Source of the DNA: Tamarix chinensis
Lineage: Eukaryota > Streptophyta > Magnoliopsida > Caryophyllales > Tamaricaceae
Assembly (NCBI GenBank): GCA_030549775.1
Contig: CM060171.1
Location: 142,260,859 to 142,324,858, forward strand
DNA length: 64,000 bases
Reading direction: 5' to 3'
Below the pieces are notes generated by a model. It was not told where the DNA came from. It saw nothing but the letters and a program-made list of their open reading frames with translations, and ran no database searches. Positions 36,905 to 49,052 of this stretch are shown piece by piece (within the stretch, counting starts at the first letter, position 1; each line of letters begins with the position of its first letter). A program made the translations under genes and the position numbers.

Positions 36905-37122
36905 GTAATAAGGGACAAAATGGTAATTTGTAAATGAAAAGGGTAAATTAGTAATTTTTTATGTAAAGGGGTAGATTGGTAAATTGGTATATTGGTAAGT
37001 AAAAGGGTATCATGGTAATTTTAGAAGTAAAGGTGTAAAATGATAATTTTATAAGTAAAGGGCAAAATGATAATTTTATAAATAAAGGGCAAAATGGTAA
37101 TTTTAGATGTAAAGGATAAAAT
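36905..37122. repeat. ~28-30-bp degenerate tandem repeat
   Basis: Repeated units of the form ggtaattttataagtaaagg with aaaatgat spacers, about six or seven copies, drifting in sequence. Confidence 0.7.
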
Positions 37123-37149
37123 GTGTTCCCTCTGTCAGTTATTCATTAA

Positions 37150-38723
37150 AGATCAATAGCACTCCCCCCTTTTAAGGCTAAAATAAGAGTGAGACAAGGA
37201 TATTCTTTTTCCCCATACGTGTTTGTTATTGTTAGCGAATATCTTCACCGAGCTCTTCTGAAATTATGGAGCAACCCAGAGTTTAAGGCTCATCCTAAAT
37301 GTAAAAAGGTGAAGCTAATCAATTTAATGTTTGCTGATGACCTTCTTCTATTCAGTAAAGGTGATATAAGATCTATTATGGCATTAATGGACACTTTTAA
37401 TCATTTCTCTTCACTCTCCGGTTTGAAGCTAAATGCCCATGAAAGTAATATTTTCTATGGAGGTCAAGTTAATGCTAAAACAAAATTGTTCCTCCAGTCA
37501 ATCCTGCATATCCCCACAAGTGATCTTCTAGTAAAATATCTTGGAGTTCCTTTATTAGGTTCCACTATGAGGAAATAGCACTGCAAACCTCTCCTAGAGA
37601 AGATTCATGGGAAGATTAATCAGTGATAGAACAAAACTCTCAACTATGTTGGTCATCTCCAACTTATAAACTCTATTCTTATGGGAATGCAAGCTTACTG
37701 GAGCCTTCTTTTCATGTTTCTTAAACAAATCTTTCATGACATTAATGCTATGTGTAGATCCTTTTGTGGGATAAAAAGATTTCTTCCCACAAAAGTCTTG
37801 TTTCTTAGGAAACAGTCTGTGCTCCAAAGGAAGAAGGAGGCTTGGACATTTTAAATCTTCACTGGTGGAATATTGCAACAATTGGCAAACATCTTGGGTC
37901 AATTAATAAGGGGAAGGAGGTTCTTTGGATAAGATGAATTCATGCTTACTACATCAAGGGCCGAGACTTATGGTGTATCAATACTCCTATTAATGCTTCA
38001 TGGATCTTTAAGAAGCTTATGGAAATATGACCTATGTTTTAACCTCATTTTGATCCTAATCATGTTCAAAATATTTGCACAAATGGAGAAGGGTATAGGA
38101 TCTCAAAAGTCTATCATCTTTTGAGACCAAGGAAAGCTCAAGTTCCATGGTATAATATGGTTTGGAATAGGCTCACTATCCCAAGGCACCAATTCATTAT
38201 TTGGCTTGTCATGCATGGTTGTTTGTTCACAAGAGACCAAATGCAGCACCTGGGATTCAACTCAATCTTGACTTGTGAATTTTGTCAACATCATGATGAG
38301 ACTCATGCTCATCTTTTCTATGAATGTGATTTCTCAAGCTCCATTTGGCTCTGGCTTATGCATAAGACCAGAAGCACTCAACACCTAATCACTTAGGAGC
38401 ATATTATTCGATGGCTCATTTAGGGAGTAAGAGGTCCAAGAATTTGCCAAAAAAAAATAGATCTCTAACAGCTTCGGTAATATACCATATTTGGCATGAA
38501 CGGAATAGAATAATTTTCCAGCAGATTAGTCAATTCCCCCACTCAAATTATAAAGACTATTATTCAAGAAATGGCGACACAAGCCAAATTTTTTCACCAT
38601 TAAAAATCTTATAGGGAACTTATTAGCTTAGAAACTTCCTATTATAATTTTGTTTTTTCTTCTTGTAACATGGAACGTTATAGTCTCTTTTTCATTAATA
38701 TGTCTTTCACTTACTAAAAAAAA
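37150..38723 (+). mobile_element. 5'-truncated L1-type LINE fragment
   Basis: The sequence opens in the RT domain (VRQGYSFSPYVFVIVSEYLHRAL), followed by the catalytic LMFADDLLLFSKGD and then SGLKLNAHESNIFYGG and VKYLGVPLLG. After stops and frameshifts, a zf-RVT-like domain follows at about 38110-38390 (WNRLTIPRHQFIIWLVMHGCL, CEFCQHHDETHAHLFYECDFS). It ends in a short A-run at 38716-38723. The endonuclease and first half of RT are absent. It is older and more decayed than the LINE at 50-57 kb and not closely similar to it. Confidence 0.85.
37189..37578 (+). pseudogene. LINE reverse transcriptase, C-terminal half
   Basis: About 129 open codons with the FADD catalytic motif intact, ending in a stop at 37576-37578. 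The rest of ORF2 continues in other frames. Confidence 0.8.
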
Positions 38724-38831
38724 GGTATAAGCAGTACCCTTTTATGCTAGATGCAATGCTAACACCTATTATTTTATTATTATGCTTTAGTTAATTATAA
38801 AAAAAATAGTAGATAATTGTAGGGTGTCACA

Positions 38832-41800
38832 CAAAAACTTATTAGAAGTTTATTTTTTTTTTCTTTCCTTTCTTGATTTTTATCAATGAATTCATTTTAA
38901 ATATGTTTATTGTTTAGATGCTTCAAAGAGTGTTCATCATGGATGCTGGTTTTTGTGTTTATTGGTAAGTTTTCATGCTTGATTTTAGTTCATTGTTTGC
39001 ACAAAAATATTCTCTTCTAGGGTGGAGGTGTTCATGTGCACAACAACTTTACGGTGCATAGTTTCCTTTTAGCCAAGAAAATAGTACATTTTATGACTTC
39101 AATATTAATGGTCAATTCTTACATCTAAATATGGAAATGATAGTGGGAAATATTTGCTCTATTAACTAATTCAATTTTTCAAAAATCAAAAGTACCTTAT
39201 TCATGTAAGGGAGTTTCAATAAAATAAGCTAAAAAAGATTTGTACTTACAACACATAAAACGAAACATAAGGAAGGTTACGGTAATTATCAAGGGTAATG
39301 CTTTTTAGCGAGAATCATTTTTTTTTGGGATTTCAAATATAATCTAAATCACATGATCTATGTAAATGTCAAGAATGAATGAATTAACGTAAGAAATACC
39401 TCTTGTAGCATGATAAATTGTGTTGGTATTCCACACCAATTGTTATGCCTTTACTAATACCCACACGACCACATTCAATATGATATTGGGTGTGCTAGCA
39501 CAAAGAATTAAATTTTCTCTCTTTAGAGTGGTTGCATAAGAGACTCATAGAAATATAGTTGTTTACGTGTCTCAATCCTAACGTGTATATCTACCTTTTA
39601 TAAGGAAGCCGAGGCCACTTAAAACCATATACGAACTAGACTAGACTATACATCTTAATCCAATTATATTAAATATTGTTTGTTTTAGTGTGCAACTCTG
39701 TAGATTCACCCAACATTGGTTATAGGCCCAACACATCTTTTTGGGCCACAAGTCATAAGGAGCCTTCTAGAAAGACATTATAACATAAGGAGCCTTAATT
39801 GGAGAAAATAATGTATGTGCAACCTGTTTAGGAAACATACTTAATTTGGATGTTGATGTGTAGATTTGATTATTGATGTTGGATTCTAAATGATGAGTCA
39901 TTCACTGAAAATGTGGCCTTTAATTAGTCAATAATTAGTTATTATAGTTGTATGGAGACTATCTTGCTAACTATGAATTATTCGAGCTTTGGGTGAAATT
40001 TAAATTGCAAAATTAAGGCTTGATTAAGTGTACAATGTCAAGTTTAGTTAGAATGATTTCTACATGCACTAGTTTATTTCATTAACTTGTAGTAAATATC
40101 ATGGTTGTTTATTTCACAAATGTTTATTAGTCATATTAGTACTCCAATTAAGAAAATATTCATTACCATGAAGGGTTATTTAGAAGAAGTGGGTCAATTA
40201 AGTAAATTAAACCTATAAGATGTTTGTTGTCCTATTATAGAGTTTACAAATAGACATTATGTCATCTTTCATAATTTTAATGTTGGTGCTAGCTTCCAAG
40301 CTTTGGTTTTGTTTATTTCCTTACCCTTTTGGGATGGTATGGTCTAGCTAGGTTAACTTAAATTAACTAAACAACCCCTACTTGATTCTCTATTTTCGTA
40401 TTGGTTGATATCTTAAAGTTTGGTTTTGTCTATCTATGGTATTTTTCTTCTTTAGGAATTTGATTGCAAGTAGTAATTTACTCCTTTTTCTTGTGATATT
40501 ATGGACTTTGAACTTTATGTGGCCGATATGTTTAACTGTTGAAGTGGGTTTTACTCTTAGAAATACTATGTTCCTATTTTTTTAGTTGCTTTGATGTTGA
40601 TTTGTATTAACTCTTGTGCCTTATTTCTTTCATTTGGGATTGTGTTGGGTCATGAACTTGCTTCCTATACTCTTCACTAGTATAAGTAATTTGCATGGGT
40701 AGATCATCTCAACATCCTCTTATCTCTGTAAGTTGTTGTAATGTTTATTAAGCTACATGCCACTATTTATTTTGTTTCAAACCCCTATTTGAGGTGTTGT
40801 ACTTAAAGGATATTTCGAACAATTTTTTTTTAGTATACCTATTAATATTTTAGGAATATTGTCAATGGGACAAATTGGCAATGGTGCAATTGTGAATGAA
40901 AAGAAAATTTTGACTTGGGATCGATGTTGTAGCAAACTCTTGATAGAAGAAACCTATGGAATTTCACCGAAGTTGAACTTTTCTTGAAGCTCTTGAAAGT
41001 AGAAAGGTTAAGTGAAGTTCCTCTGGTGCAAATTCTTGTAGCAAATGTAAGTGCAACTTGAGCATTTTTAGGTTTTTCATATGAGTGTAGAACCATAGAG
41101 TTGCTTGTGGAATTGGTTTCTTGCATTTTTTTATCATCATACTATTAGATGATGATGTTTATGCTTGAGTTCCCGGTGGTACTATATAGTTAGGTTGAAT
41201 ATTTGAATGATTTGGTATGAATTATGGATTGTGATTGTGTAGTAAATATAGTATAAAATTCATGGTTGTGGCAGCTTTCAAAAATATTTCATCAACTTTC
41301 ATTTTTTTTTGTATGGTTGAATGAAAATAAAGTAGGTAAAATTCATCCTTTAGAGCTCCCGCAATGATAAAACCTAATTAGCAGTGCTTAATGTAGAGGC
41401 AACAAATGAACCATTCAAACTAAATATAAGAAACTATATTTCATGAAATTCTTCGGACAACCAAGCGAAGAAAAAACAATAAATTTCCACTTTTATTTTA
41501 TTTCTTTTTCCTTTTTTTTATTATCATAGTGGGTTCCTGAACCAAATGGAATATTAAAGAAAATATTTTTTTTTATTAAAATTTGATATAATTGATTTTT
41601 AAATAACCAAAAACAAAATATTAGGATATGTTTAAGATATTACTCACTTTGTTATAAAAAAAGGTGTAAATTTTCAAAATAAATTTTGATCATGAATTTT
41701 TTTTAAATATAGTAATAAATTATAACATAATTATATATATATATACGTAATATATTTTTTCAATTATTTATTTATATATAATAAAAAAAGATTAATATTT

Positions 41801-42176
41801 TATGTTTGTCCTCAAAATATGATTTTATTTCATTTTACCAATCCGCATATCATTCGATGCCTAAGTTCATAGGCGGCAATAGGGGCACGAGGGAGATAGG
41901 GGAAAGAGGGTTCACATGGGAACAATGCTTGTACGACGTGACATTTGCAGTACAGTGATTTTCAAAGGCACCGGGTACTAGTAGCCCTTGAATGTCCCTC
42001 TGACAAGGTGCACCGCGAGGTGAGACACTTAGACCATGTAGCTTTGTTCCTTTGCACGTCCCTACTTCGGTCTTCCCGTCAGCCCTCGGTCGCATTTCAC
42101 CACTTGCGGTGGAAGATTACCAATTTACCACTATTATTACCATGCAGTGGAAGACTACTACAGAGTCGGACGCTTT
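38832..42176. other. intergenic DNA, no gene recognised
   Basis: Mostly AT-rich. 39420-39720 and 40300-41130 have the look of decayed LTR sequence (for example tgttggtattccacaccaa) but lack confirmed ends. 41850-42176 is more GC-rich, with a short minus-strand frame that matches nothing I know. Confidence 0.4.
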
Positions 42177-42184
42177 ATTATACG

Positions 42185-43112
42185 TAGATCGGCAAAATTT
42201 CACTCCAGCCGTCCTACTTAAGCCGACCGGTATAAATCCCATATAATTTAAATTTTTTATCAATCTATTTTGACCTAAATTTTAGTTGATCCTGCGCTGT
42301 CCAAATCTAATTTGTAACCTAATATCAATCTTATTCGCTATCAATTCGATCTAATTTGATAAAATTAAATTTGATATTAATTAGTTATAATAATAAAAAT
42401 ATATACATATTTTATTATTTATTTAAAACTTTCAAATATATATTATTTTATAAAACTTAATTATTTTTTTATTATGGATATAATTATTCACCAATAATAT
42501 TTTAATTTTATCAATTTTACCATATAAAAATGTAACATTAAAAAGTCATAATAATAAATAAATAGAAATTAATAACACATTATTAAGCACATATTTATAT
42601 AAAATAAAACTTAATGTTTTCTTATGAAGTTAATGAGTTAGATTAATATTGATGATCAATATCCGATTTGAACCAAATTTAAAGTAATTCGATCCATAAT
42701 TAATTCTTTCCAAACCTAAGTCGACCCATCAAAACTTAAAAATACGTGGTCAAGTTAACTTAAAATTGACCCGTAAAATTGATTCGAACACAACTTAACC
42801 TGATCTGACCAGACCTGACAAGTTAACCTAAAATAACCGAATCTAACCCAAATTGTATCTAAACTAGCTCAATCCATTTCCAACCTAACCTGATAAATTA
42901 ATCTGATACAATATAGCTCTATAATGACCTGATTCGAATAATAAGATAACTTGAAATGATCTAATACAACCCACAAGTGAAGGGATAGAAAAATCACCTA
43001 CAAATAATCCGACTCGAGGATAACCCAATCTATTATAACTAGACCCGGGTCAGCTCGAGGATAACCCAATCTATTATAACTAGACCCGAGCCTAACCCGA
43101 TTGGCAGCTATA
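42185..43112. mobile_element. hAT-like non-autonomous element, 928 bp
   Basis: The left end is TAGATCGGCAAAATT. The right end, on the minus strand, is TATAGCTGCCAATCGGG. The flanks are attatacg (42177-42184) and attatacc (43113-43120), 7 of 8 matching. The right third is full of GACCCG/AACCTGA words. The interior at 42370-42500 matches, by eye, the sequence at 63860-64000 next to another GACCCG-rich block, so the two are probably one family. No transposase. Confidence 0.6.
43013..43094. repeat. 41-bp tandem duplication
   Basis: Two adjoining copies beginning ctcgaggataacccaatcta within the right subterminal part of the hAT-like element. Confidence 0.9.
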
Positions 43113-43142
43113 ATTATACCCTCTCAAATTGTTTTTCGTTAC

Positions 43143-43144
<2 letters not shown>

Positions 43145-43222
<78 letters not shown>
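43145..43222. repeat. (TA)n(GA)n compound microsatellite
   Basis: (TA)n at 43145-43188 runs directly into (GA)n at 43189-43222. Confidence 0.97.
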
Positions 43223-43227
<5 letters not shown>

Positions 43228-45256
43228 CTAAATATCAAAAATATTTTTGCTATATATTTTTAAAATAAAATTTAATTATTAATATTTTTTAATATAAATA
43301 TCATTATTATATTTTTATAATATAATACATTGTATTTTTTAAAAATTAATAATTAAAATTTATTTTTGAAATATGCGGGTGACAGAAGAGAGTAATATAT
43401 AACTAATTAATGATGCATCAATTAGCAGTGAATATGCTTTGCTGAATAAAATTGAGGTACTCGCCAGAAAAAGGAAAAAAAAAAGTTGCGTAAGTTTCCA
43501 AAATTGTAGTGGTTGCTCTTCTTTTGATGGGGACCCGGGCGGGAGGGGGAGGGAGGTTCAGCAATATATGCAAGAAATTAAGGTCAGTCAAAATGGGAGG
43601 AAGAGCATGAGCGAAAGACGCAAAGATATGCCTATTTTCCTCCTCGCATCTACGTACGGCTCTTCTGGAATGAAGAGACAAGGCCACTGGTGCTCCTCGT
43701 GGGAAACATATGGGGGCAGACCGCCCCCCGCTCCCCCGGGTTTTCCATCCCCCAATTTTTACTGTTTGTACATTTTCTTCTTCTTTATTTCCTTCCCCAT
43801 TTTTTCTACTGTTACCATTTACGAGCACCAAGCAGGCAAACATGATCCCCCCCGACGCCCCAAGAAAGGGTGGGAAAAAACGAAAAAAAGAAAGAAAAAG
43901 GAGACAGACAATATTCAAAATTTCTAATTATATGCATCAGAAAGGTACCAACCAAGAGGTCCAAGTTGTTTTGCTGTCGTTGAAGGCCGGCCTATAGGTT
44001 GAAATTAACTAGGAATCAGGCTCAATTGGTTGAACTTCCCAAAAGTTTTGAAAAGGTGCTTCACTGTTTGTTTTAACATGCATAAAATGCAAATGTTAAG
44101 GAGGGGATATAGATGCCAAAAATAATGACTTAAATACCATTTGAGAAATTAATTCTTTTAAAAGGATATGATGTATATGTTTTAACACTTTTTTTATTCT
44201 CTCTTAATTCTTATAGAGAATACCTTATTATTAAATTATGATAAAAGATTGAGAGTAGTTTCCATTATTTTTATACCTATAAAAGTATCAAGATACGTTG
44301 TTATGAATGGATCGAGTAATAAGCGGAAACCAGTGTAGTTACCAAGCGGTGCCCTTACTTTGTTCCATATATTTGTCCATCCATTAATCTCCTAAATGTA
44401 CCACCGGGCACCAAAAGGAAGACAATTTTACGTGGCATGCCTTTCTACAACTAATAAAAGGTTAGGAAAAAATAAAATCACAAAAATTATTCTGCTCAAA
44501 CCAATCTTTCCTACTATATGAGTCATACTTCCTACTTTCCTAGGGAACCATGCATGCACCTTACCTTTCTTGAAAAGATTGAGAACTTTCAATCTAAAGG
44601 TCATATATAAGGGTGTAGATTAAAAGATATTGGTATATAAAAGAAAATTACTTCAAGTCGCTCGCAAAGATATCACTATTATATGTAGTTTGAAAACTAA
44701 TGTAAATTGGTAAAGAAAATATCATATCTAAAAGAAAGACCGGCCATATTTTCGTAAATACTAGGGGTGGGGGAGGAGATAACTTTTGTTTTTTTGGTAC
44801 TGCAAAATGCATTTCTCCCCTCTTTCCTAATTTTTCCTATTTTATGCAATAAAATTTCCTTACACTCCCATGGGAGAATTTTAGTTGTACTAAAATTTGT
44901 TTCATAACATCTGATATAAAAATAATAAATAAATAAAAATTGTCTGTTCATAAGGAAAACAATTTGACGAGGAAAGAAGTGCAATGTCCGACATGCACCT
45001 GGGTGAAGGAGGAAAGTTAGGAGTGAAAGAAACTGCAGCGGGGTCCATTAATCAGACATACACCCATTCGATTTTAATGCAACTACGCACTCCTTCATGC
45101 AACTAAATTAAGGACTTGCATGTTCTCATAAATTAAGGACCCCTCGTCCTTTCATTCTCTTATCACAAATTTACACGATATCTCCTCTGGTACATTCCTA
45201 TCCTCTCCTCTCCCCTTACCCTACCTCCTTTTTTTTCTATTTTTCTTTTATTGATG
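43223..45256. other. upstream region of the peptide gene, no gene recognised
   Basis: 43418-43927 is less AT-rich and open on both strands (about 166 and 162 codons), with a low-complexity tail and no recognisable domain. The remainder is AT-rich and probably includes the promoter region of the RGF/GOLVEN gene. Confidence 0.4.
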
Positions 45257-45257
45257 C

Positions 45258-45264
45258 TATAAAT
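45258..45264 (+). promoter_or_regulatory. TATA box of the peptide gene
   Basis: TATAAAT, about 150 bp before the ATG at 45411. This implies a 5' leader of roughly 120 nt beginning near 45290. Confidence 0.55.
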
Positions 45265-45410
45265 GGATATATAGTATATATATGGTTGCAACTTCTTCAA
45301 TCTCCTTAACTTCCAAAGGCAGAAAACCTCAAACACGACGTTCTATTGAAGCTAGCTAACTAGTAACAAGAGTACTACACTCCCCTGCAGAGAGTTTACG
45401 AAAACTGATC

Positions 45411-47801
45411 ATGTCAACCTCTTTTATTCTCATACTCTTGTTTGCTTCATTGCATGCATGTAATGCCAACTGGATGATCAACAGAAAATTTGTCCTCCCT
45501 GACACTAAGCCTAAGGTCTGCGTGCATATATGGCTTCTAATTCTTTTGATAACAACTTAATTGCAGCGCCATAGGAACTAGCTGGTACATTAGAAAAAAC
45601 ATCTTCTGCTTAATAGATTCTTTCTAATTATTTTTTTTTTTGGTGGGGTGTCGTTCAGAACGTGGAAGAAATGAAAAGCCAAAGCAAAGTGACAGAAGCT
45701 AGGTTACTGAAGGAAGGATATAATAACACGAAGACTGCTCCTGCACTCAGTGCCGAACAAGAGGAGTTTAAGGTTCTTCCCAGAGTGGAAGGCAGAGAAG
45801 AGACAACATTAGGTATGTTGCTAAATATGTATATATACGTACTTTCTTCCTGCTTCTTTGACTTAATTGCATGCACGAAAAAACTTTACTCTAGTCCATG
45901 TTCGCCTTCCATAGAAATACCATCATCATCTTATCCTAGCTAGACTACGTTCTAAGGCAACCTTATTATTATTATCATGATTAATTAATTACGTAGAATT
46001 GATGCGTGGTACTGTGTCCTAGTCTGTACTCTGTTGATGCAACCCATGCATATGATCGGCTATGTTACAAGGAAACTTCGTTGTCCCACTGTTTTCCCGT
46101 TTTGGTAACATTTCCTACTTTTCTGTTTTCCGTCCCATTTTTCTCAAAATGCATCTTTTATTTTTTTTTTAAATATATTATGTTTTCATTTCCAATAGTC
46201 CCGTTTCCGTAAAGCCTTGACAATAAAATTTTAGTATTCCGACACAACCTGAAAGGAAAAAAAGACCTTCACCAAAGAAGGGGGAGATGCACATTAGATC
46301 ATCTAAAACTAATATTTCTCATAAAGGCTAGCAAACTTTTTAAAATAAATAAATCAAGTCTTTTGGTAATATCTTCATAAACATGTGATAATACCTGTGA
46401 AGTTGTCCGATAATAGCTATGAAGTTAATTGTGAAATAGCATCTATGAAATTGTGTGATAGTATTTTTTCAAGTGACCTTAATATAGGATAAAATTCCTA
46501 CAATTGATCAGATGATGCGTAACCAAACTCAATTTATTATTATTATTTTGGTCCTACTGAACTTCTTAATTAGAGTTCGAAGTGAACACGCATGCATATA
46601 TATATATATATATATAAGTGCCTTTTTATGCGAGTTTACGTGATGAGGGATTTCATCCTTGATCATGTTGATAGTTCATGTCAACCCATGCACCTTGCCT
46701 GAATCAAAGTATAGCTATGGTTGACTTGTAATTTGATCGAAACCTGAGCAAAATGCAAATGCAATTTTTAGATGGCCGTTATATATAAGGAGAGTGTATA
46801 CATATACATACATGTCCATTAGGGATTCACCATGACCATGCATGTAGCTGCATGGATGGATTATCTATCTATATACAAGGGCTGATTAATTGGGCTGATG
46901 ACTGCTTTTTGATCTTGCACGACAGGAAACACGGTTACTCGTTCCTTGGTTCAGCATCATGAAGTTGTGGTAATTCAACGCCTGCTAAATTTTTCCTTTT
47001 GAAAAACTTAGTCAGTATCAGTTCATAATAACTGCAACAATAGCTGGGTACATATATTATATCCTAGTTCTAGATTCTCCCTTCTCGCTATCGGATTGAC
47101 CTATGTGTGATTGGATAAAATTAATAAAATAATAGCTTGTTAGTAAAGAACTTACATGATTCTTAAAAGTAAACCCCTCTCATCCATTATATTTGACATT
47201 TCAGAATAATATATCGGTGCAGGTATTCAGAAGTTCGACAGAAATATCAGTTTTTCCTTATTCATCGTTGGTATAAGATATATATTTAATAATGAAATCA
47301 TTCATTATTGAAAAGAGTTAAGAAAAAATATATTAGAAGTGTATGTAAGGAAGACATGATTGAACTCATGACTTCTCGGACAGATTAACAAGGAAATCGG
47401 TCATCCAATTGGCTAATTGGAGGACGGGTTTGGCTTAATTATTTCTGAAATTATAACTTTAACATTAACATTACCTCCCTTTCAGTTTCTATCTCCAACC
47501 TCATTCATAAAACCCTAATTAAAATTTGGAGGTTTCATAAGGACACGGGAGATTTTTCTTGCGGTCTATGAAATGATGGAAGGAAAAGTAAACATTTCCG
47601 TCTTCGTGATATATTATTTTATTTTTACTTTTTTGGGGGAAATTTCAGGGATTAAAGGTGCAAGCTAGATCTATGCTCGAGCGAATCTCACGCAAGAGCA
47701 ACGGACCTAGTAGCTCTGAAGACACCAGGGATGAGATTACCGAAGACGTGGCGATCATGGATTACTCTCATGCCCAACGGAAGCCGCCTATTCACAATTA
47801 G
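45411..47801 (+). CDS. RGF/GOLVEN/CLEL secreted peptide precursor (4 exons)
   Basis: Exons are 45411-45515, 45659-45812, 46926-46969 and 47649-47801, all with GT-AG introns (143, 1113 and 679 bp) and matching phases. They give 151 residues. The protein starts MSTSFILILLFASLHACNA, a clean signal peptide, followed by a variable acidic/basic middle. It ends DYSHAQRKPPIHN at the extreme C-terminus, just before TAG. That is the Asp-Tyr...Pro-Pro-x-His-Asn signature of root meristem growth factor/GOLVEN peptides, in which Tyr is sulfated and a Pro hydroxylated after secretion, and which act through leucine-rich-repeat receptor kinases in root meristem and gravitropic growth. PPIHN resembles the GLV1/CLEL6-like members more than RGF1. 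A basic stretch (LERISRKS) before the peptide could hold a processing site. No damage is seen. Exon edges were set by eye, and the exon 1 donor (gtctgc) is the weakest. Confidence 0.9.
47760..47798 (+). other. mature sulfated peptide segment
   Basis: Encodes DYSHAQRKPPIHN, 13 residues. The leading Asp-Tyr is the tyrosylprotein sulfotransferase recognition pair, and the tandem Pro before the last three residues is where hydroxylation occurs in the family. Confidence 0.88.
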
Positions 47802-49052
47802 AATAACATTAAAATTAAGGAAGCACGTGGATAATTAATCAAATCGTAGCTTATGAAACTATCTTTGTATTCAAGTTATATTAATTTTCTGCGAATTCGA
47901 ACCGTACGTTGTTGATATTTCTAGGTACCGATCATCTTTCCCTTTCTTTCTTTTTCTTTAAAAGAAAAGAAAGGGGTATGTAATTTTTTTAGGATGTTTT
48001 GTCGACCCCCTAAGCAATCCTTGCTATATTAATATTCGGACTGTTATTTCAGATAATTTTTTGTTTTCCTTTATGGTGTCCCACTTTTGCTAATTTAACC
48101 AAACTTCTAAACCTATGCGGAAGAATGAGAAAGAAGTACGCGCTGGTTGGTTTTCCTCTTGAATGATAAAATGTGAAACAGTTATCCCCAGTATCTTCCC
48201 TCCAGTTGAGGCAACTTCTGATTCTTTTTCCGATATGGTGTGGGACAAGCGAGACATTGGAGGCCTCGCCTATTAATTTCTAAAGACGTCCAATGTCCCC
48301 TCGCCCCCGGATACTTTCAGCTGGTTTACAACAGAGACAAATTTTTTTCGAACTCAAATTTAATTTATTTAACTATAATTATACTTAAATTTATCTTATT
48401 TAATTAAATGAACAAATCAAACTAAATATATAATAAATCAAGGCTATAAATAAGCCGGACGAAATCTTTTTAGATTTATACTCGAACTCAAAATTGACTA
48501 TGTTAACTAAATAAACAATCCAATCTAAATTTTCAACAATCATCCGCATTCACTGCCCAACTTAGCTGATATTTATTCCATTATCACACTTAAAGCTCGA
48601 GAGTTTAAAAAGAAAACAAATGCGATGATTAACATAAATATCTGACACCCGGTCACACCACACGTACATGACAGGATGACATTTATAAGAAGAGTTCACC
48701 TCTGTATAGTCTGTATTATTTCACCTAAATAGATTTTTCATTTTAACTCGCCCACCTGTTTCTTTTAGTAACTGAGGGAACCAAGTATGTATACACAACT
48801 TGTACCAACAGCCCCCCTTAAACAACAAACAAACAGCAAATTGAAATCAATTTAAACCCTGGAAACCTGACGATCGAATGTGTCGATTAATTAGACATCG
48901 TATTAACATCGAAAAATATTAGGAAAAATACGGGCCCTCGTTGTCTCTTATACTAATGATTTCTGCTTGTGCACTCAAGAGAAATAGCAACAGCATGGAT
49001 TTCTGCAGCGATCGTCGTCTTCTTCAATGAAATAACCGATAACCTAAATTTA
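47802..49052. other. region between the peptide gene and the YbaK-type gene
   Basis: Holds the 3' flank of the plus-strand peptide gene and that of the minus-strand YbaK-type gene (convergent). 48340-48560 has CGAACTC/AAATTTAA words like a decayed hAT MITE, without clear ends. No further gene is seen. Confidence 0.4.

Larger units (their letters stand above)
33088..38831 (+). mobile_element. gypsy-LTR-like block with nested LINE, boundaries tentative
   Basis: It begins tacaatacctcgag inside a copia reading frame and may end tagggtgtcaca, both in the style of gypsy LTR ends. I found no matching target duplication. It contains a pyrimidine-rich tract (33350-34080 and 34970-36180), then poly-pyrimidine-poor AT-rich sequence with phrases such as gagaattaaggtaatcg, as seen in the LTR at 3.7-5.9 kb. 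Two LTRs in tandem, with a break near 34650, are also possible. No gag-pol is present. Confidence 0.35.

Noticed and set aside
41850..42246. Frames in the GC-richer block left of the hAT-like element
   Set aside because: No recognisable motif, no splice or start context, and partly inside the element at 42185.
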